From Marisimplicoccus sp038147335 (GTDB lineage Bacteria; Bacteroidota; Bacteroidia; Flavobacteriales; Flavobacteriaceae): a DNA stretch of 64,000 nucleotides. The stretch lies in NCBI GenBank assembly GCA_038147335.1, contig JAYQTK010000002.1, positions 666,333 through 730,332 on the forward strand, in the 5' to 3' direction. Position numbers and translations under genes: made by a program. The notes beneath the pieces were generated by a model that was given only the letters and a program-made list of their open reading frames with translations, made no database searches and had not been told where the DNA came from. Position 1 is the first letter of the stretch, and every line of letters begins with the position of its first letter. Shown one piece after another: positions 16,427-25,426 of this stretch.

Positions 16427-17203
16427 ATGAAAGCAATTAAAATATTTTTATTACTTATAACAACAATGACAGTTTCTGCTCAGTCTGAAACGGTCATGAA
16501 TCTATCATACCTTGACGTACCAATTCAAAAAATAGGTAGGTTTATGGAATTACACGAGCAAGTAACAAATATGGCTCTTGGAGAAAAAAGAACTCTTCAA
16601 GGTCAATGGGTAGTAAGTCACTATTATGGATCAGGACCTTCTATAGTTGTTCAAGATAATTATGCTAATGCCAACGATGCAATTAATGATGATCCATGGG
16701 TACATGTAAGAGAGAAATGGCAAGCTGCTAGTCAAGAAGAAAGAGAAGAGATGGGAGCGATAGTAAGTGAATATCAATCTTTTTGGAATGGTCACACAGA
16801 CGAAATGAGAAGAGTTGATTGGCAAAACGACCATGTGGTTGGAGAAGACATAGATGTTTCAGGATATTTTATTTTAGTAATAGGTAAATATAATACCTCT
16901 GGAAATCAAGGTGAAATGGGCCAAGCATACCATGATTGGGTTACAATACCAGCTGTTGAGTCGGGTGTAGCAATGTTTGGTAATCATAGCTACCACCTAA
17001 CAGGCTCAGGTTCAGACGTAATGGTTGCAAACGGATATAAAAGTATGCACGAATTCGCTACCAGTCTAGAAAATGCAACTTCAGGACCAGCCGAAGCAAG
17101 ACAAAAATTTTGGAGTCTTGTTGAAGGCGATCATGAAGACCAAATATATATCCATCAAGGACATATAGTGGACGGTAAATTTGTCAGAGCTAAATCTGAT
17201 TAA
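16427..17203 (+). CDS. Exported protein of unknown function, tandem paralogue 2
   Basis: This 258-residue protein is a tandem duplicate of its upstream neighbour, 8 bases away. It has its own signal peptide (ending TVSAQ) and shares the whole layout, including GQWVVSHYYGSGPSIVV, SYHLTGSGSDV and the C-terminal FWSLVEGDHEDQIYIHQGH. Sequence has drifted enough that the duplication is not recent, while aromatic and His/Asp positions are kept, suggesting both copies are functional. The inferred fold is again a two-half alpha-beta barrel. It is probably periplasmic. No function can be assigned. Confidence 0.82.
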   Translation: MKAIKIFLLLITTMTVSAQSETVMNLSYLDVPIQKIGRFMELHEQVTNMALGEKRTLQGQWVVSHYYGSGPSIVVQDNYANANDAINDDPWVHVREKWQAASQEEREEMGAIVSEYQSFWNGHTDEMRRVDWQNDHVVGEDIDVSGYFILVIGKYNTSGNQGEMGQAYHDWVTIPAVESGVAMFGNHSYHLTGSGSDVMVANGYKSMHEFATSLENATSGPAEARQKFWSLVEGDHEDQIYIHQGHIVDGKFVRAKSD

Positions 17204-17237
17204 TTTAATTTTAATTATTAATCTAAAATCAATATAT

Positions 17238-17987
17238 ATGAGAAAACTATTTTTATTACTTACACTTTTTGCAGTAGGATTTCTATCTGCTCAAGGTAAT
17301 GGAGACTATGTAAATATGACTTTTGTCAAAACAACTCCAGGAGAAGATTATGGAACTATTCTTAACGAAAAGTGGAAAGAATTAGCTCAAATGAGAGCTG
17401 ATGAAGGTACAATCACCGGATGGGATGTTTGGTGGAGACCAGGTTCTACAGATAAATCTGATTGGAACATGCTTATTGTAACAATTGCACAAAGCCCTGA
17501 TAGCTTAAATGCAAATGCAGGAGTCCTTAAAATGAGACCAGACTACAGTGAAATGGATGTTGAAATTTTTCAGGAAAAAAACATCAAAGCAAGAACAATT
17601 GTCTGGGATAATGTCCTTGTAAACAAAGGATTAAATTTTGCTGGAAATCAAGGTGAAACACCTACGGCACCTCAAGTAGCAGTTATCAATATGATGAAAG
17701 TTGGTTATGCAAATGCCTATGATTATGAAAAAGCTGAGAACAGTCTAAATTCAGCTGATCTAGGATCAAGAGTTGGCTGGGCACTTCTTAAAAGGCTTGA
17801 CAATGCAGGTGAAGATGTTTACTATGATTATATGACAGTTGATTTCTACGAAGACTGGAAATCAATGATGCAGACAAGAGAAGCAACTGGAAAAATTCCT
17901 AGAGAACTTCAGGCAGTTTCAAACATGAGGACACATCAACAAAGTATTCCTCTTTGGTTAGCCATCCAAGTAAGACCAAAAGAATAG
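17238..17987 (+). CDS. Exported protein of unknown function, distant paralogue 3
   Basis: The ATG at 17238 is chosen over an upstream ATG at 17181 because it opens directly into a signal peptide (MRKLFLLLTLFAVGFLSAQ) and avoids overlap with the previous gene. The 249-residue product is about the same size as its two neighbours and has a related pattern: a first strand YVNMTFVKTTPGEDY, a helix, then GWDVWWRPGS, and a second half ending in QSIPLWLAIQVRP. Similarity to the other two is weak but the architecture agrees, so I treat it as a diverged family member. A strong terminator follows within 50 bases. Confidence 0.8.
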   Translation: MRKLFLLLTLFAVGFLSAQGNGDYVNMTFVKTTPGEDYGTILNEKWKELAQMRADEGTITGWDVWWRPGSTDKSDWNMLIVTIAQSPDSLNANAGVLKMRPDYSEMDVEIFQEKNIKARTIVWDNVLVNKGLNFAGNQGETPTAPQVAVINMMKVGYANAYDYEKAENSLNSADLGSRVGWALLKRLDNAGEDVYYDYMTVDFYEDWKSMMQTREATGKIPRELQAVSNMRTHQQSIPLWLAIQVRPKE

Positions 17988-18006
17988 TTAATTCTTATTA
18001 AATATT

Positions 18007-18036
18007 AAAAACCCCTCTTTTATGAGGGGTTTTTTT
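18007..18036 (+). terminator. Intrinsic terminator after the three exported proteins
   Basis: ACCCCTC (18011-18017) pairs with GAGGGGT (18024-18030) around a 6-base loop. Flanking A and T runs extend the stem and six further T residues follow. This is a canonical rho-independent terminator. Confidence 0.93.
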
Positions 18037-18047
18037 ATTTTTGATTT

Positions 18048-19205
18048 GTGAAACAATTAGCCTGTTTACTCTTATCTATAATTTTATTTGGTTGTTCTCT
18101 TGAAACTAACCCAATAAAATCCTCTTTTAGAAAAAATGATTTTTTAAAAGAAATAATTAAGGAAAAAGAGGACTATGAAATACAAATTCTTCTAACAAAA
18201 ATAGATCAATATAATTCTAAGGTTGACTTTCAGGAATACAAATATCAGCTTGATGACAACAAATACTTCTACCCTGCAAGTACTATTAAGCTACCAATCG
18301 TTGTTTTAACTTTAAAAAAAATTAATGAATTGAGATCTAAAGGATCTGAGATTACATTGAAGTCTAAAATAACTCTAAACTATAAAGATGACTACTCTGA
18401 ATTAGTAATTCGAGATAGCATTACCTCTTTTCAAAATCTTATTGCAGATGTCTTTCTTGTGAGCGATAATTCTGCATCTAATATATTGATTGATTTCATT
18501 GGATATAACTATTTCAATCATGAAATGGAAAATGCAGGTTTCGATAAAACTTACTTAAATCACAAGTTTAATCCTGACCCATATGTTAATTCCACATGGC
18601 AAATATCAGACCTTGATAATAATATAATTTCATCCATAAATGATAATCAAAAAATTATTAAAGCAGATGAAAAGACAAATGGCCTTGAAAAAGGAGAAAG
18701 AAGATACTTCAAAGGAGAAATTTTAGACGAATCACTGAATTTTTCTGAAAAAAACAGATCTTCAATAACTGACATGCACAATCTAATTAAATACATCTTT
18801 TATCCTGAGATTTTTGATAGCACCAACACCTTTAATTTAAATGTAGAGGATTATGACTTTTTGAGATATTGGATGAGTAGGTTTACTTATGAGGATATAG
18901 GTGAAAAGTTTATAGGAGATGAAAAATTTTTTGAGACTTATAATAAGTTTTTTATTCATGGAGATGAGCAAAGTGTATCAAATGAGCAAATTAGGGTTTA
19001 TAATAAAATTGGTCAAGCCTATGGAACTTCAATAGACAATGGTTTAATAAAAAATTATCAGGATAATGTTGAATTCATTCTTACAGCTACTATTTATACA
19101 AATAAAAACAAGGTTATAAATGATAATTTATACGAGTACGATGATCTAGCTGTACCTTTTCTTGCAAAATTATCTAGAGCTATATATAATGAGCTTGTTG
19201 ACTAA
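18048..19205 (+). CDS. Serine hydrolase lipoprotein, class A beta-lactamase-like
   Basis: The 385-residue product has a lipoprotein signal (LLLSIILFGC, Cys16) and a penicillin-binding/class A beta-lactamase fold. The motifs are Ser78-x-x-Lys81 in PASTIKLP, Ser139-Asp140-Asn141 in LVSDNSASN, and a KIG triad in place of KTG near residue 323. Family members include beta-lactamases and other serine hydrolases acting on cell-wall or ester substrates. The unusual spacing and KIG make antibiotic hydrolysis uncertain. The start codon is GTG, and no nearer ATG would keep the signal peptide. It begins only 12 bases after a terminator, so its promoter must overlap that region or it depends on readthrough. 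Confidence 0.85.
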   Translation: MKQLACLLLSIILFGCSLETNPIKSSFRKNDFLKEIIKEKEDYEIQILLTKIDQYNSKVDFQEYKYQLDDNKYFYPASTIKLPIVVLTLKKINELRSKGSEITLKSKITLNYKDDYSELVIRDSITSFQNLIADVFLVSDNSASNILIDFIGYNYFNHEMENAGFDKTYLNHKFNPDPYVNSTWQISDLDNNIISSINDNQKIIKADEKTNGLEKGERRYFKGEILDESLNFSEKNRSSITDMHNLIKYIFYPEIFDSTNTFNLNVEDYDFLRYWMSRFTYEDIGEKFIGDEKFFETYNKFFIHGDEQSVSNEQIRVYNKIGQAYGTSIDNGLIKNYQDNVEFILTATIYTNKNKVINDNLYEYDDLAVPFLAKLSRAIYNELVD

Positions 19206-20152
19206 CCCTTAATTAAACCTAAGTCAATAAGTCTTTCATGTAAGAATTCTCCAGCTGTAATATCTTCATATCCTTTTGGATTATCTGCGTCTATACATGA
19301 ATCCAGGCAATTTAGAGACATCTCTTGTCTTGGATGTAAGAAGAAGGGTATTGAATACCTAGAACTGTTCCAAAGATCTCTTGGGGGATTAACCACCCTG
19401 TGAATTGTAGACTTTAATTTGTTGTTGGTATGCCTTGAAAGCATATCACCAATATTAACTATAACCTCATCTTCTTCTGCTACAGCGTCAATCCATTCTC
19501 CAGAATTATTTAACACCTGCAAACCTTTTCCTTGAGCACCCATAAGAAGTGTTATTAGATTTATATCTCCATGAGCTGCTGCTCTCTCAGCATTTTTGGG
19601 TTCTTCAGTAATAGGAGGATAATGAATTGCTCTTAGTATTGAATTTCCATTGAATATATGTTTGTCAAAATATGTCTCTTCTAGGTTAAGATAACAAGCA
19701 ATAGCTCTTAGAATATGCTTTCCAGTCTCTTCTAAAAGCTCATAAGTTTTTTGCCCTACAGTATTAAAGTTTTTTAGCTCATTAACTATTACGTTATCAG
19801 GATATTCCTCTTTTAATTTTGGTTCGTCTTTGACATATTGTCCAAAGTGCCAAAACTCTTTAAGATCTCCTATATTTTTCCCCTTAGCACTTTCTTTTCC
19901 AAATGGTGTAAATCCTCTTTGACTAGCTAAACCCTTAATAATATACTTTGACTTGACTTCATCAGACAGGTTAAAGAAGCTTTTAACTTCAGTATATAAT
20001 TCATCTTTAGTTCTATCATCTAAAAGATGACCCTTAATTGCAATAAAGCCTATTTCACTAAATCCCTTTCCAAGCTGTTCAATAAACTCATTCTTAGTCC
20101 TTGAATCACCAGATAAAAAATCATTTAAGTTTAAATGAGGAATATTTTTCAT
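19202..20152 (-). CDS. 2-oxoglutarate/Fe(II)-dependent oxygenase, isopenicillin N synthase-like
   Basis: This 316-residue enzyme has the DIOX_N domain at the start and the double-stranded beta-helix core later. Iron ligands are His194 and Asp196 in AAHGDINL and His251 in STIHRVVNP. Arg265 and Ser267 in SSRYSIPFF should bind 2-oxoglutarate. The substrate is unknown. Flavobacterial members are widespread and not linked to antibiotic synthesis. It overlaps the serine hydrolase at the 3' end by 4 bases (convergent), and its start overlaps the last base of ribE, so it is probably translated from the ribE transcript. Confidence 0.92.
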   Translation of the reverse strand: MKNIPHLNLNDFLSGDSRTKNEFIEQLGKGFSEIGFIAIKGHLLDDRTKDELYTEVKSFFNLSDEVKSKYIIKGLASQRGFTPFGKESAKGKNIGDLKEFWHFGQYVKDEPKLKEEYPDNVIVNELKNFNTVGQKTYELLEETGKHILRAIACYLNLEETYFDKHIFNGNSILRAIHYPPITEEPKNAERAAAHGDINLITLLMGAQGKGLQVLNNSGEWIDAVAEEDEVIVNIGDMLSRHTNNKLKSTIHRVVNPPRDLWNSSRYSIPFFLHPRQEMSLNCLDSCIDADNPKGYEDITAGEFLHERLIDLGLIKG

Positions 20153-20736
20153 CAGCCTTTATTATTTATCATTTTAGATATATACTTACCTATTATGTCA
20201 AACTCAAGATTAACCTTAGTTCCAACATTGATTTGATTAAAGTTAGTATTATTATACGTATAAGGTATAATTGCAACAGAAAAAGAATTTTCGGCAGAAT
20301 CAACAACTGTTAGGCTAACCCCATTTATAGTTATAGATCCCTTCTCAACAGTTATATTATTTTTTGAGTGTTTGAATACATATTTCCAGCTTCCATCAGT
20401 TTCTTTAACCTCAGTACAAACTGCAACTTCATCAACGTGTCCCTGAACTATATGCCCATCAAATCTTGAATTAACTGACATTGACCTCTCTATATTAACA
20501 GTATCTCCTGGAATAATCTCGCCAAAATTTGACCTTTCAATACTCTCAGAAATTACATTTACTGTATACACATCATTATCTATATCAACAACGGTTAAAC
20601 AAACACCGTTGTGACATAAGCTTTGATCAATTTTAAGTTCATTTGTAATTCCTGACTTAAGTGAAATATCTAAATTTCCTTTATTTTTTTCTACCTTAAC
20701 TACGGTAGCCATACATTCAATTATCCCAGTGAACAT
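20152..20736 (-). CDS. ribE: Riboflavin synthase alpha chain
   Basis: The enzyme disproportionates two 6,7-dimethyl-8-ribityllumazine molecules to riboflavin in the cytoplasm. The opening MFTGIIE is diagnostic. The two lumazine-binding repeats each carry a variant of the NGVCLTVVDI / NGVSLTVVDS strand, and GHIVQGHVDEV lies between them. At 194 residues the length is normal. It is divergent from pdxA, a common arrangement in Bacteroidota. No FMN riboswitch-like sequence is visible in the 45 bases between the two genes. Confidence 0.97.
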   Translation of the reverse strand: MFTGIIECMATVVKVEKNKGNLDISLKSGITNELKIDQSLCHNGVCLTVVDIDNDVYTVNVISESIERSNFGEIIPGDTVNIERSMSVNSRFDGHIVQGHVDEVAVCTEVKETDGSWKYVFKHSKNNITVEKGSITINGVSLTVVDSAENSFSVAIIPYTYNNTNFNQINVGTKVNLEFDIIGKYISKMINNKG

Positions 20737-20781
20737 TATTATCTTTGTTTTGCATCGGTAAAATTAGCAATTAATTAAAGA

Positions 20782-21786
20782 GTGGTAAAATCAAGGAAAA
20801 TAAATGTTGGAATAACTATTGGTGACCCAAATGGCATTGGGATTGAAATAATCTTAAAATCACTATCTAATTTTAGCCTATTTCATGAATGTAATTTTGT
20901 AATCTACGCATCAACTGGCTTAATTGAAAAACAAAAACAACATTTTCAAATTGATACTCCTCCATTAAAAAAGATAGATAGTGAAGAAGATTTATCGGAT
21001 ACTCAGATAAATGTAAAAGAGGTATTCTCTGATTCTCAGTTTAATTTTGGAGAATCTGAAAAAGAATTATCTGAACTTGGAATTCTTTCTTTGAAAGAAG
21101 CTACAAAAGCTATAAAAGACAAAAAGATAGATGTTTTGGTTACAGCTCCTATAAATAAGGATTTATCATTTTCCGAGTCATTTAAATATACAGGTCATAC
21201 AGATTTTCTAAAGAATTATTTTAGAATAAGCCCCTTAATGTTAATGATATCGAAAGAACTTAAAATAGCCTTATTAACAGACCATATTCCGATAAAAGAT
21301 GTATCAAATGCTATTAATCAAGATATTGTTGAGCAAAAAATCAAAGCACTAGAAACAAGTTTAATAAATGACTTTCAAATAAAAAAACCTAAAATTGCAG
21401 TATTGGCAGTTAATCCTCATGCTGGCGATAATGGTCTAATAGGAAATGAAGACCAATCAATAATTACACCAGCAATTAATAGTTTTAAGGGAACTACGAG
21501 TTCTATTAATGGTCCATTTTCAGCAGACACTTTTTTCGTTAATGAAAATTATAAAAAATATGATGGTATTATTGCTTCATACCATGATCAAGGGCTTATA
21601 CCATTTAAAACTATTTCCTTTGGAAAAGGAGTAAATTTTACAGCAGGGTTACCAGTTGTAAGAACCTCACCAGATCATGGTACTGGCTTTGATATAGCTG
21701 GAAAAGGAATAGCAGATCACACCTCATTTACAAATGCAATAAAATTAGGTCTTCAAGTGTTTAAATTAAGAAACAACTTAGATTGA
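20782..21786 (+). CDS. pdxA: 4-hydroxythreonine-4-phosphate dehydrogenase PdxA
   Basis: PdxA oxidises 4-phosphohydroxy-L-threonine in the DXP-independent branch feeding PdxJ for pyridoxal phosphate synthesis. Family motifs are GDPNGIG near the start, TAPINKD, YTGHTDFL with the metal-binding histidine, NPHAGDNG, and YHDQGLIPFK. The 334-residue length is normal. The start codon is GTG, and no in-frame ATG precedes the first conserved strand. It heads a plus-strand run continuing with yceD, rpmF, fabH and accBC. Nothing unusual is seen. Confidence 0.97.
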   Translation: MVKSRKINVGITIGDPNGIGIEIILKSLSNFSLFHECNFVIYASTGLIEKQKQHFQIDTPPLKKIDSEEDLSDTQINVKEVFSDSQFNFGESEKELSELGILSLKEATKAIKDKKIDVLVTAPINKDLSFSESFKYTGHTDFLKNYFRISPLMLMISKELKIALLTDHIPIKDVSNAINQDIVEQKIKALETSLINDFQIKKPKIAVLAVNPHAGDNGLIGNEDQSIITPAINSFKGTTSSINGPFSADTFFVNENYKKYDGIIASYHDQGLIPFKTISFGKGVNFTAGLPVVRTSPDHGTGFDIAGKGIADHTSFTNAIKLGLQVFKLRNNLD

Positions 21787-21833
21787 CATTAAATAGATAA
21801 ATTTTTATAAATTTGCCGCTCAATATTTAAGTG

Positions 21834-22352
21834 ATGAAATCGCTTTCACCATATTTGGTTAAATTTTCAGGACTGAAAGAAGGTGTTCATCTCTTTGACT
21901 TTGAAATAGGAAATAAGTTCTTTAAAAATTTTGATTATTATGATTTTGCTGATGCAAACATTAAAACTATTCTTGAGCTAGAGAAAAAACCAACTTTACT
22001 AAACTTAAAATTTAGATTTAATGGAGAGGTTGAAGTTCAATGTGATCTTTCAATGGAAATGTTTTCATTACAACTTGAAACTGACTATACTGTTGTTGTT
22101 AAGTTTAAAGATGATACAATATCATCTGATGATAAAGTAGTTTTTTTACCAACTGGATCAAACAGTATTGATGTTTCACACATTATATATGAGAGTATTA
22201 TTCTTGCTGTTCCTCAGAAAAAAGTTCACCCAGGGATAGAGAATGGATCATTAAAATCTGAAATAATTGAAAAGCTTGAAGAATTAAAACCTAAAAAAAA
22301 TTTTATTGAAAAGACTGACCCTAGGTGGGACAAACTAAAAGATTTATTATAA
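21834..22352 (+). CDS. yceD: YceD family protein (DUF177), 23S rRNA accumulation
   Basis: This DUF177 protein is known in the family to be needed for normal 23S rRNA levels, and is typically encoded before rpmF, as here. I use the ATG at 21834. A GTG directly before it at 21831 would add one residue. The 172-residue protein ends with a basic, Asp/Trp-containing tail (TDPRWDKLKDLL) typical of flavobacterial members. It contains no enzyme motif. Its stop codon is immediately followed by the L32 start codon, so the two are tightly coupled. Confidence 0.9.
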   Translation: MKSLSPYLVKFSGLKEGVHLFDFEIGNKFFKNFDYYDFADANIKTILELEKKPTLLNLKFRFNGEVEVQCDLSMEMFSLQLETDYTVVVKFKDDTISSDDKVVFLPTGSNSIDVSHIIYESIILAVPQKKVHPGIENGSLKSEIIEKLEELKPKKNFIEKTDPRWDKLKDLL

Positions 22353-22544
22353 ATGGCACATCCAAAACGTAAAATATCTAAGACTAGAAGAGATAAACGT
22401 AGAACACATATTAAAGCTGAAAAACAGCAAATATCAATATGTAAAGCTACTGGTGAGTCACACTTATACCATAGAGCACATTGGCATGAGGGTAAGCTTT
22501 ATTATAGAGGAAAAGTTTTAGTTGATTCTTTAGAATCAGAATAA
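22353..22544 (+). CDS. rpmF: 50S ribosomal protein L32
   Basis: The 63-residue protein opens with MAHPKRKISKTRRDKRR, the conserved basic L32 start that contacts 23S rRNA, and has the later HRAHWHEGKLYYRGK segment. It lacks the four zinc-binding cysteines found in some bacterial L32 forms, keeping only one. The gene abuts yceD, and fabH follows 43 bases downstream, the classic yceD-rpmF-fabH order that links ribosome and fatty acid synthesis genes. Confidence 0.98.
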   Translation: MAHPKRKISKTRRDKRRTHIKAEKQQISICKATGESHLYHRAHWHEGKLYYRGKVLVDSLESE

Positions 22545-22587
22545 TAACGACCTTTATTTATCAATTTAATTGTCAATTGATGTTAGT

Positions 22588-23595
22588 ATGAAACCTAACA
22601 AAAACACAAATATAAAAGCCGCCATTACTGCTGTTGGAGGCTATGTTCCAGAAGACTTTATTTCAAATAAAGATTTAGAAAAGATGGTTGATACCAACGA
22701 TGATTGGATTACAGCCAGAACAGGAATAAAAAAAAGAAGAATTCTTAAGGATAAAGGTAAAGGCACTTCTTTCTTGGCTATCAATGCTGCAAAGGATCTA
22801 ATAGCAAAGAAAAAAATAAACCCTGAATCAATTGACCTAGTAATTGTTTCAACTATAACACCTGATTTTCATGGTGCATCAACTGCTCCTACCGTAGCTT
22901 CAGCAATTAAAGCAAAAAATGCATATGCCTTTGACTTAAGTGCTGCATGTTCCGGATTTTTATTTGGTATGTCTACAGCTACTAGCTACATTGAATCAGG
23001 AAGATATAAAAAAGTTCTTCTAATTGGCGCAGACATGATGTCTTCAATTGTAGATTACACTGACAGGTCAACTAGTATTCTTTTTGGAGATGGAGCAGGC
23101 GCTGTATTGGTTGAGCCAAGTCTAAATGGATATGGCTGGGAAGATGAGTATCTCAGATCTGATGGAATAGGTGCAGAGTGGTTAAATATTAAATCTGGAG
23201 GGTCTCTTTATCCAATATCGAACGAGACAATTGCAAATAAATGGCATTATATAGCTCAAGATGGAAAAACTGTCTTTAAGTCAGCTGTATCAGAGATGGC
23301 AAACGCTACGGAGCAAATTATTATCAGAAATGAACTTAAATCTGAGGAGATTAAATACTTGCTGCCACATCAAGCAAATAAAAGAATTATTGATGCTACC
23401 GCAGAAAAGATTAATTTAGATAAAAATAAGGTTCTAATGAACATTGAAAATTATGGAAATACTACTGCTGCAACAATACCATTGTTAATGTATGATTATG
23501 AAAAAAACTTAAATGAAGGTGATAAACTAATTTTAGCAGCCTTTGGCGCTGGTTTAACATGGGGTGCAGCATATTTAACATGGGCATATAACTAA
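22588..23595 (+). CDS. fabH: 3-oxoacyl-ACP synthase III FabH
   Basis: FabH condenses acyl-CoA primers with malonyl-ACP to begin fatty acid synthesis. The catalytic triad is Cys121 in LSAACSGFLF, His in LPHQANKRI, and Asn in ENYGNTTAA. The ATG at 22588 is preferred to an upstream TTG at 22570 because it is the first ATG and sits close to the conserved ITAVGGYVPE strand, giving 335 residues. It lies between rpmF and accB, so the initiating condensing enzyme is encoded next to acetyl-CoA carboxylase subunits. Confidence 0.96.
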   Translation: MKPNKNTNIKAAITAVGGYVPEDFISNKDLEKMVDTNDDWITARTGIKKRRILKDKGKGTSFLAINAAKDLIAKKKINPESIDLVIVSTITPDFHGASTAPTVASAIKAKNAYAFDLSAACSGFLFGMSTATSYIESGRYKKVLLIGADMMSSIVDYTDRSTSILFGDGAGAVLVEPSLNGYGWEDEYLRSDGIGAEWLNIKSGGSLYPISNETIANKWHYIAQDGKTVFKSAVSEMANATEQIIIRNELKSEEIKYLLPHQANKRIIDATAEKINLDKNKVLMNIENYGNTTAATIPLLMYDYEKNLNEGDKLILAAFGAGLTWGAAYLTWAYN

Positions 23596-23605
23596 ATTTA
23601 AATAC

Positions 23606-24088
23606 ATGGATATAAAAGAAATACAAAATTTAATCAAGTTCGTTCAGAAGTCTGGGGTGGAAGAGGTAAAGATTGAAAGAGATGACTTCAAGATTACTAT
23701 AAAAACTAAGTCTGTTGCACCACAACATATAATTGTTGAGGATGTTCCAACGCCAGCTTCAATTCCTGCTAGTCAACCAATTACTCAAGCTGTTCAAGAG
23801 GTTAATACACAAGAAACAACTCAATCAATAAATCTGGAAAATGACAATCAAGTGATAGTAAAATCACCAATAATAGGAACTTTTTACAGGAAACCATCTC
23901 CTGACAAGCCATCATTTGTTGAAGTAGGACAAAGTATTGCAAAAGGTGACGTTTTATGTGTAATAGAAGCAATGAAATTGTTCAACGAAATTGAGTCAGA
24001 CTTTACCGGTAAAATCGTTAAAATTTTAGTTGATGATCAAAGCCCTGTTGAATTTGATCAACCATTATTCATTATTGATCCTTCCTAG
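23606..24088 (+). CDS. accB: Biotin carboxyl carrier protein of acetyl-CoA carboxylase
   Basis: AccB carries the carboxylated biotin between biotin carboxylase and carboxyltransferase. The biotinyl domain occupies the last 80 residues, with VIEAMKLFNEIESD holding the modified lysine. The N-terminal part begins with the short conserved helix typical of AccB, followed by a Pro/Gln/Thr-rich flexible linker. The 160-residue length is normal. accC starts 2 bases after its stop codon, so the two subunits are coupled. AccAD are not in this window. Confidence 0.97.
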   Translation: MDIKEIQNLIKFVQKSGVEEVKIERDDFKITIKTKSVAPQHIIVEDVPTPASIPASQPITQAVQEVNTQETTQSINLENDNQVIVKSPIIGTFYRKPSPDKPSFVEVGQSIAKGDVLCVIEAMKLFNEIESDFTGKIVKILVDDQSPVEFDQPLFIIDPS

Positions 24089-24090
24089 AG

Positions 24091-25425
24091 ATGTTTAATA
24101 AAATTTTAATTGCTAATAGAGGAGAGATTGCTATGCGTGTCATTAGGACATGTAAAGAAATGGGTATTAAAACTGTTGCAGTTTACTCAAAAGCAGATGA
24201 AGAGAGTCTTCATGTTAGATTTGCAGATGAAGCAGTTTGTATCGGGCCAAGTGCAAGCTCAGACTCTTATTTAAAACCATCAAATATTATTGCTGCTGCT
24301 GAAATTACAAACGCCGATGCAATTCACCCTGGATATGGATTTTTATCAGAAAACAGCAAGTTTTCAAAAATTTGTGAAGAGCATAAAATTAAATTCATAG
24401 GAGCTTCTCCTGAAATGATTGATAAAATGGGAGATAAATCTTCAGCAAAAGAAACTATGAAGGCTGCAGGAGTCCCTACCATTCCTGGATCTGAAGGTCT
24501 TGTTCCTACTCTTGAAGATGCTCAAAATATTGCACTTGAAATAGGTTACCCTGTTATGTTAAAAGCTACTGCTGGAGGAGGAGGTAAGGGTATGAGAATA
24601 GCAAAAGATGCTAAAGAACTTTCTTCGGCATGGGAACTTGCTCGTCAGGAATCAAAATTGGCTTTTGATAATGATGACATGTATTTAGAAAAATTCATAG
24701 AAGATCCTAGGCATATTGAAATTCAAATCATTGGGGACTCTTATGGTAAAGCTTGTCATTTATCAGAGAGAGATTGTTCAATTCAAAGAAGACATCAAAA
24801 ATTAATCGAAGAAACACCCTCACCTTTTATGACAAAGCCATTAAGAAAAGCAATGGGTGAAGCCGCGGTAAAAGCTGCTGAATCAATAAAATATGAAGGT
24901 GCAGGTACTATTGAGTTTCTGGTGGATAAGCATAAAAATTTTTATTTTATGGAAATGAATACTAGAATACAGGTTGAACACCCGATAACTGAACAAGTAA
25001 TAGATTATGATTTAATAAGAGAACAGATCTTAGTTGCTGCTGGTGAACCCATATCTGGTAAAAATTATTTTCCAAAGCTTTGCTCAATTGAATGTAGAAT
25101 AAATGCAGAAGATCCTAACAATGATTTTATGCCAAATCCAGGAAAAATCTTAACTCTACATTTTCCAGGCGGTCATGGTGTTAGAATTGACACTCATGTA
25201 TATAGTGGTTACTTAATACCACCTTTTTATGATTCAATGATAGCAAAACTTATAACTACAGCTCAAACTAGAGAAGAGGCAATAAATAAAATGAAAAGAG
25301 CGTTAGATGAATTTGTAATTGAGGGTGTGAAAACAACAATACCTTTCCATCAAAAGATGATGGAACACCCAGATTTCATCTCAGGAAATTATACTACTAA
25401 ATTTATGGAGTCTTTTGAAATGTAG
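24091..25425 (+). CDS. accC: Biotin carboxylase subunit of acetyl-CoA carboxylase
   Basis: AccC carboxylates the biotin of AccB using ATP and bicarbonate. The 444-residue protein shows the N-terminal FNKILIANRGEIAMRVIRT, the glycine-rich ATP-grasp loop KATAGGGGKGMRIA, the catalytic FMEMNTRIQVEHPITE, and the C-terminal biotin carboxylase domain with RINAEDP. It ends the plus-strand run that starts at pdxA and converges with asd, whose stop is one base away. No terminator is visible between the convergent genes. Confidence 0.98.
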   Translation: MFNKILIANRGEIAMRVIRTCKEMGIKTVAVYSKADEESLHVRFADEAVCIGPSASSDSYLKPSNIIAAAEITNADAIHPGYGFLSENSKFSKICEEHKIKFIGASPEMIDKMGDKSSAKETMKAAGVPTIPGSEGLVPTLEDAQNIALEIGYPVMLKATAGGGGKGMRIAKDAKELSSAWELARQESKLAFDNDDMYLEKFIEDPRHIEIQIIGDSYGKACHLSERDCSIQRRHQKLIEETPSPFMTKPLRKAMGEAAVKAAESIKYEGAGTIEFLVDKHKNFYFMEMNTRIQVEHPITEQVIDYDLIREQILVAAGEPISGKNYFPKLCSIECRINAEDPNNDFMPNPGKILTLHFPGGHGVRIDTHVYSGYLIPPFYDSMIAKLITTAQTREEAINKMKRALDEFVIEGVKTTIPFHQKMMEHPDFISGNYTTKFMESFEM

Positions 25426-25426
25426 A

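Noticed and set aside
18048..19205. Beta-lactamase resistance gene
   Set aside because: The SxxK and SDN motifs are present, but the KTG triad is altered to KIG and the protein is longer than class A enzymes, so resistance cannot be claimed.
20737..20781. FMN riboswitch before ribE
   Set aside because: The intergenic space is only 45 bases and shows none of the conserved stems of an RFN element.
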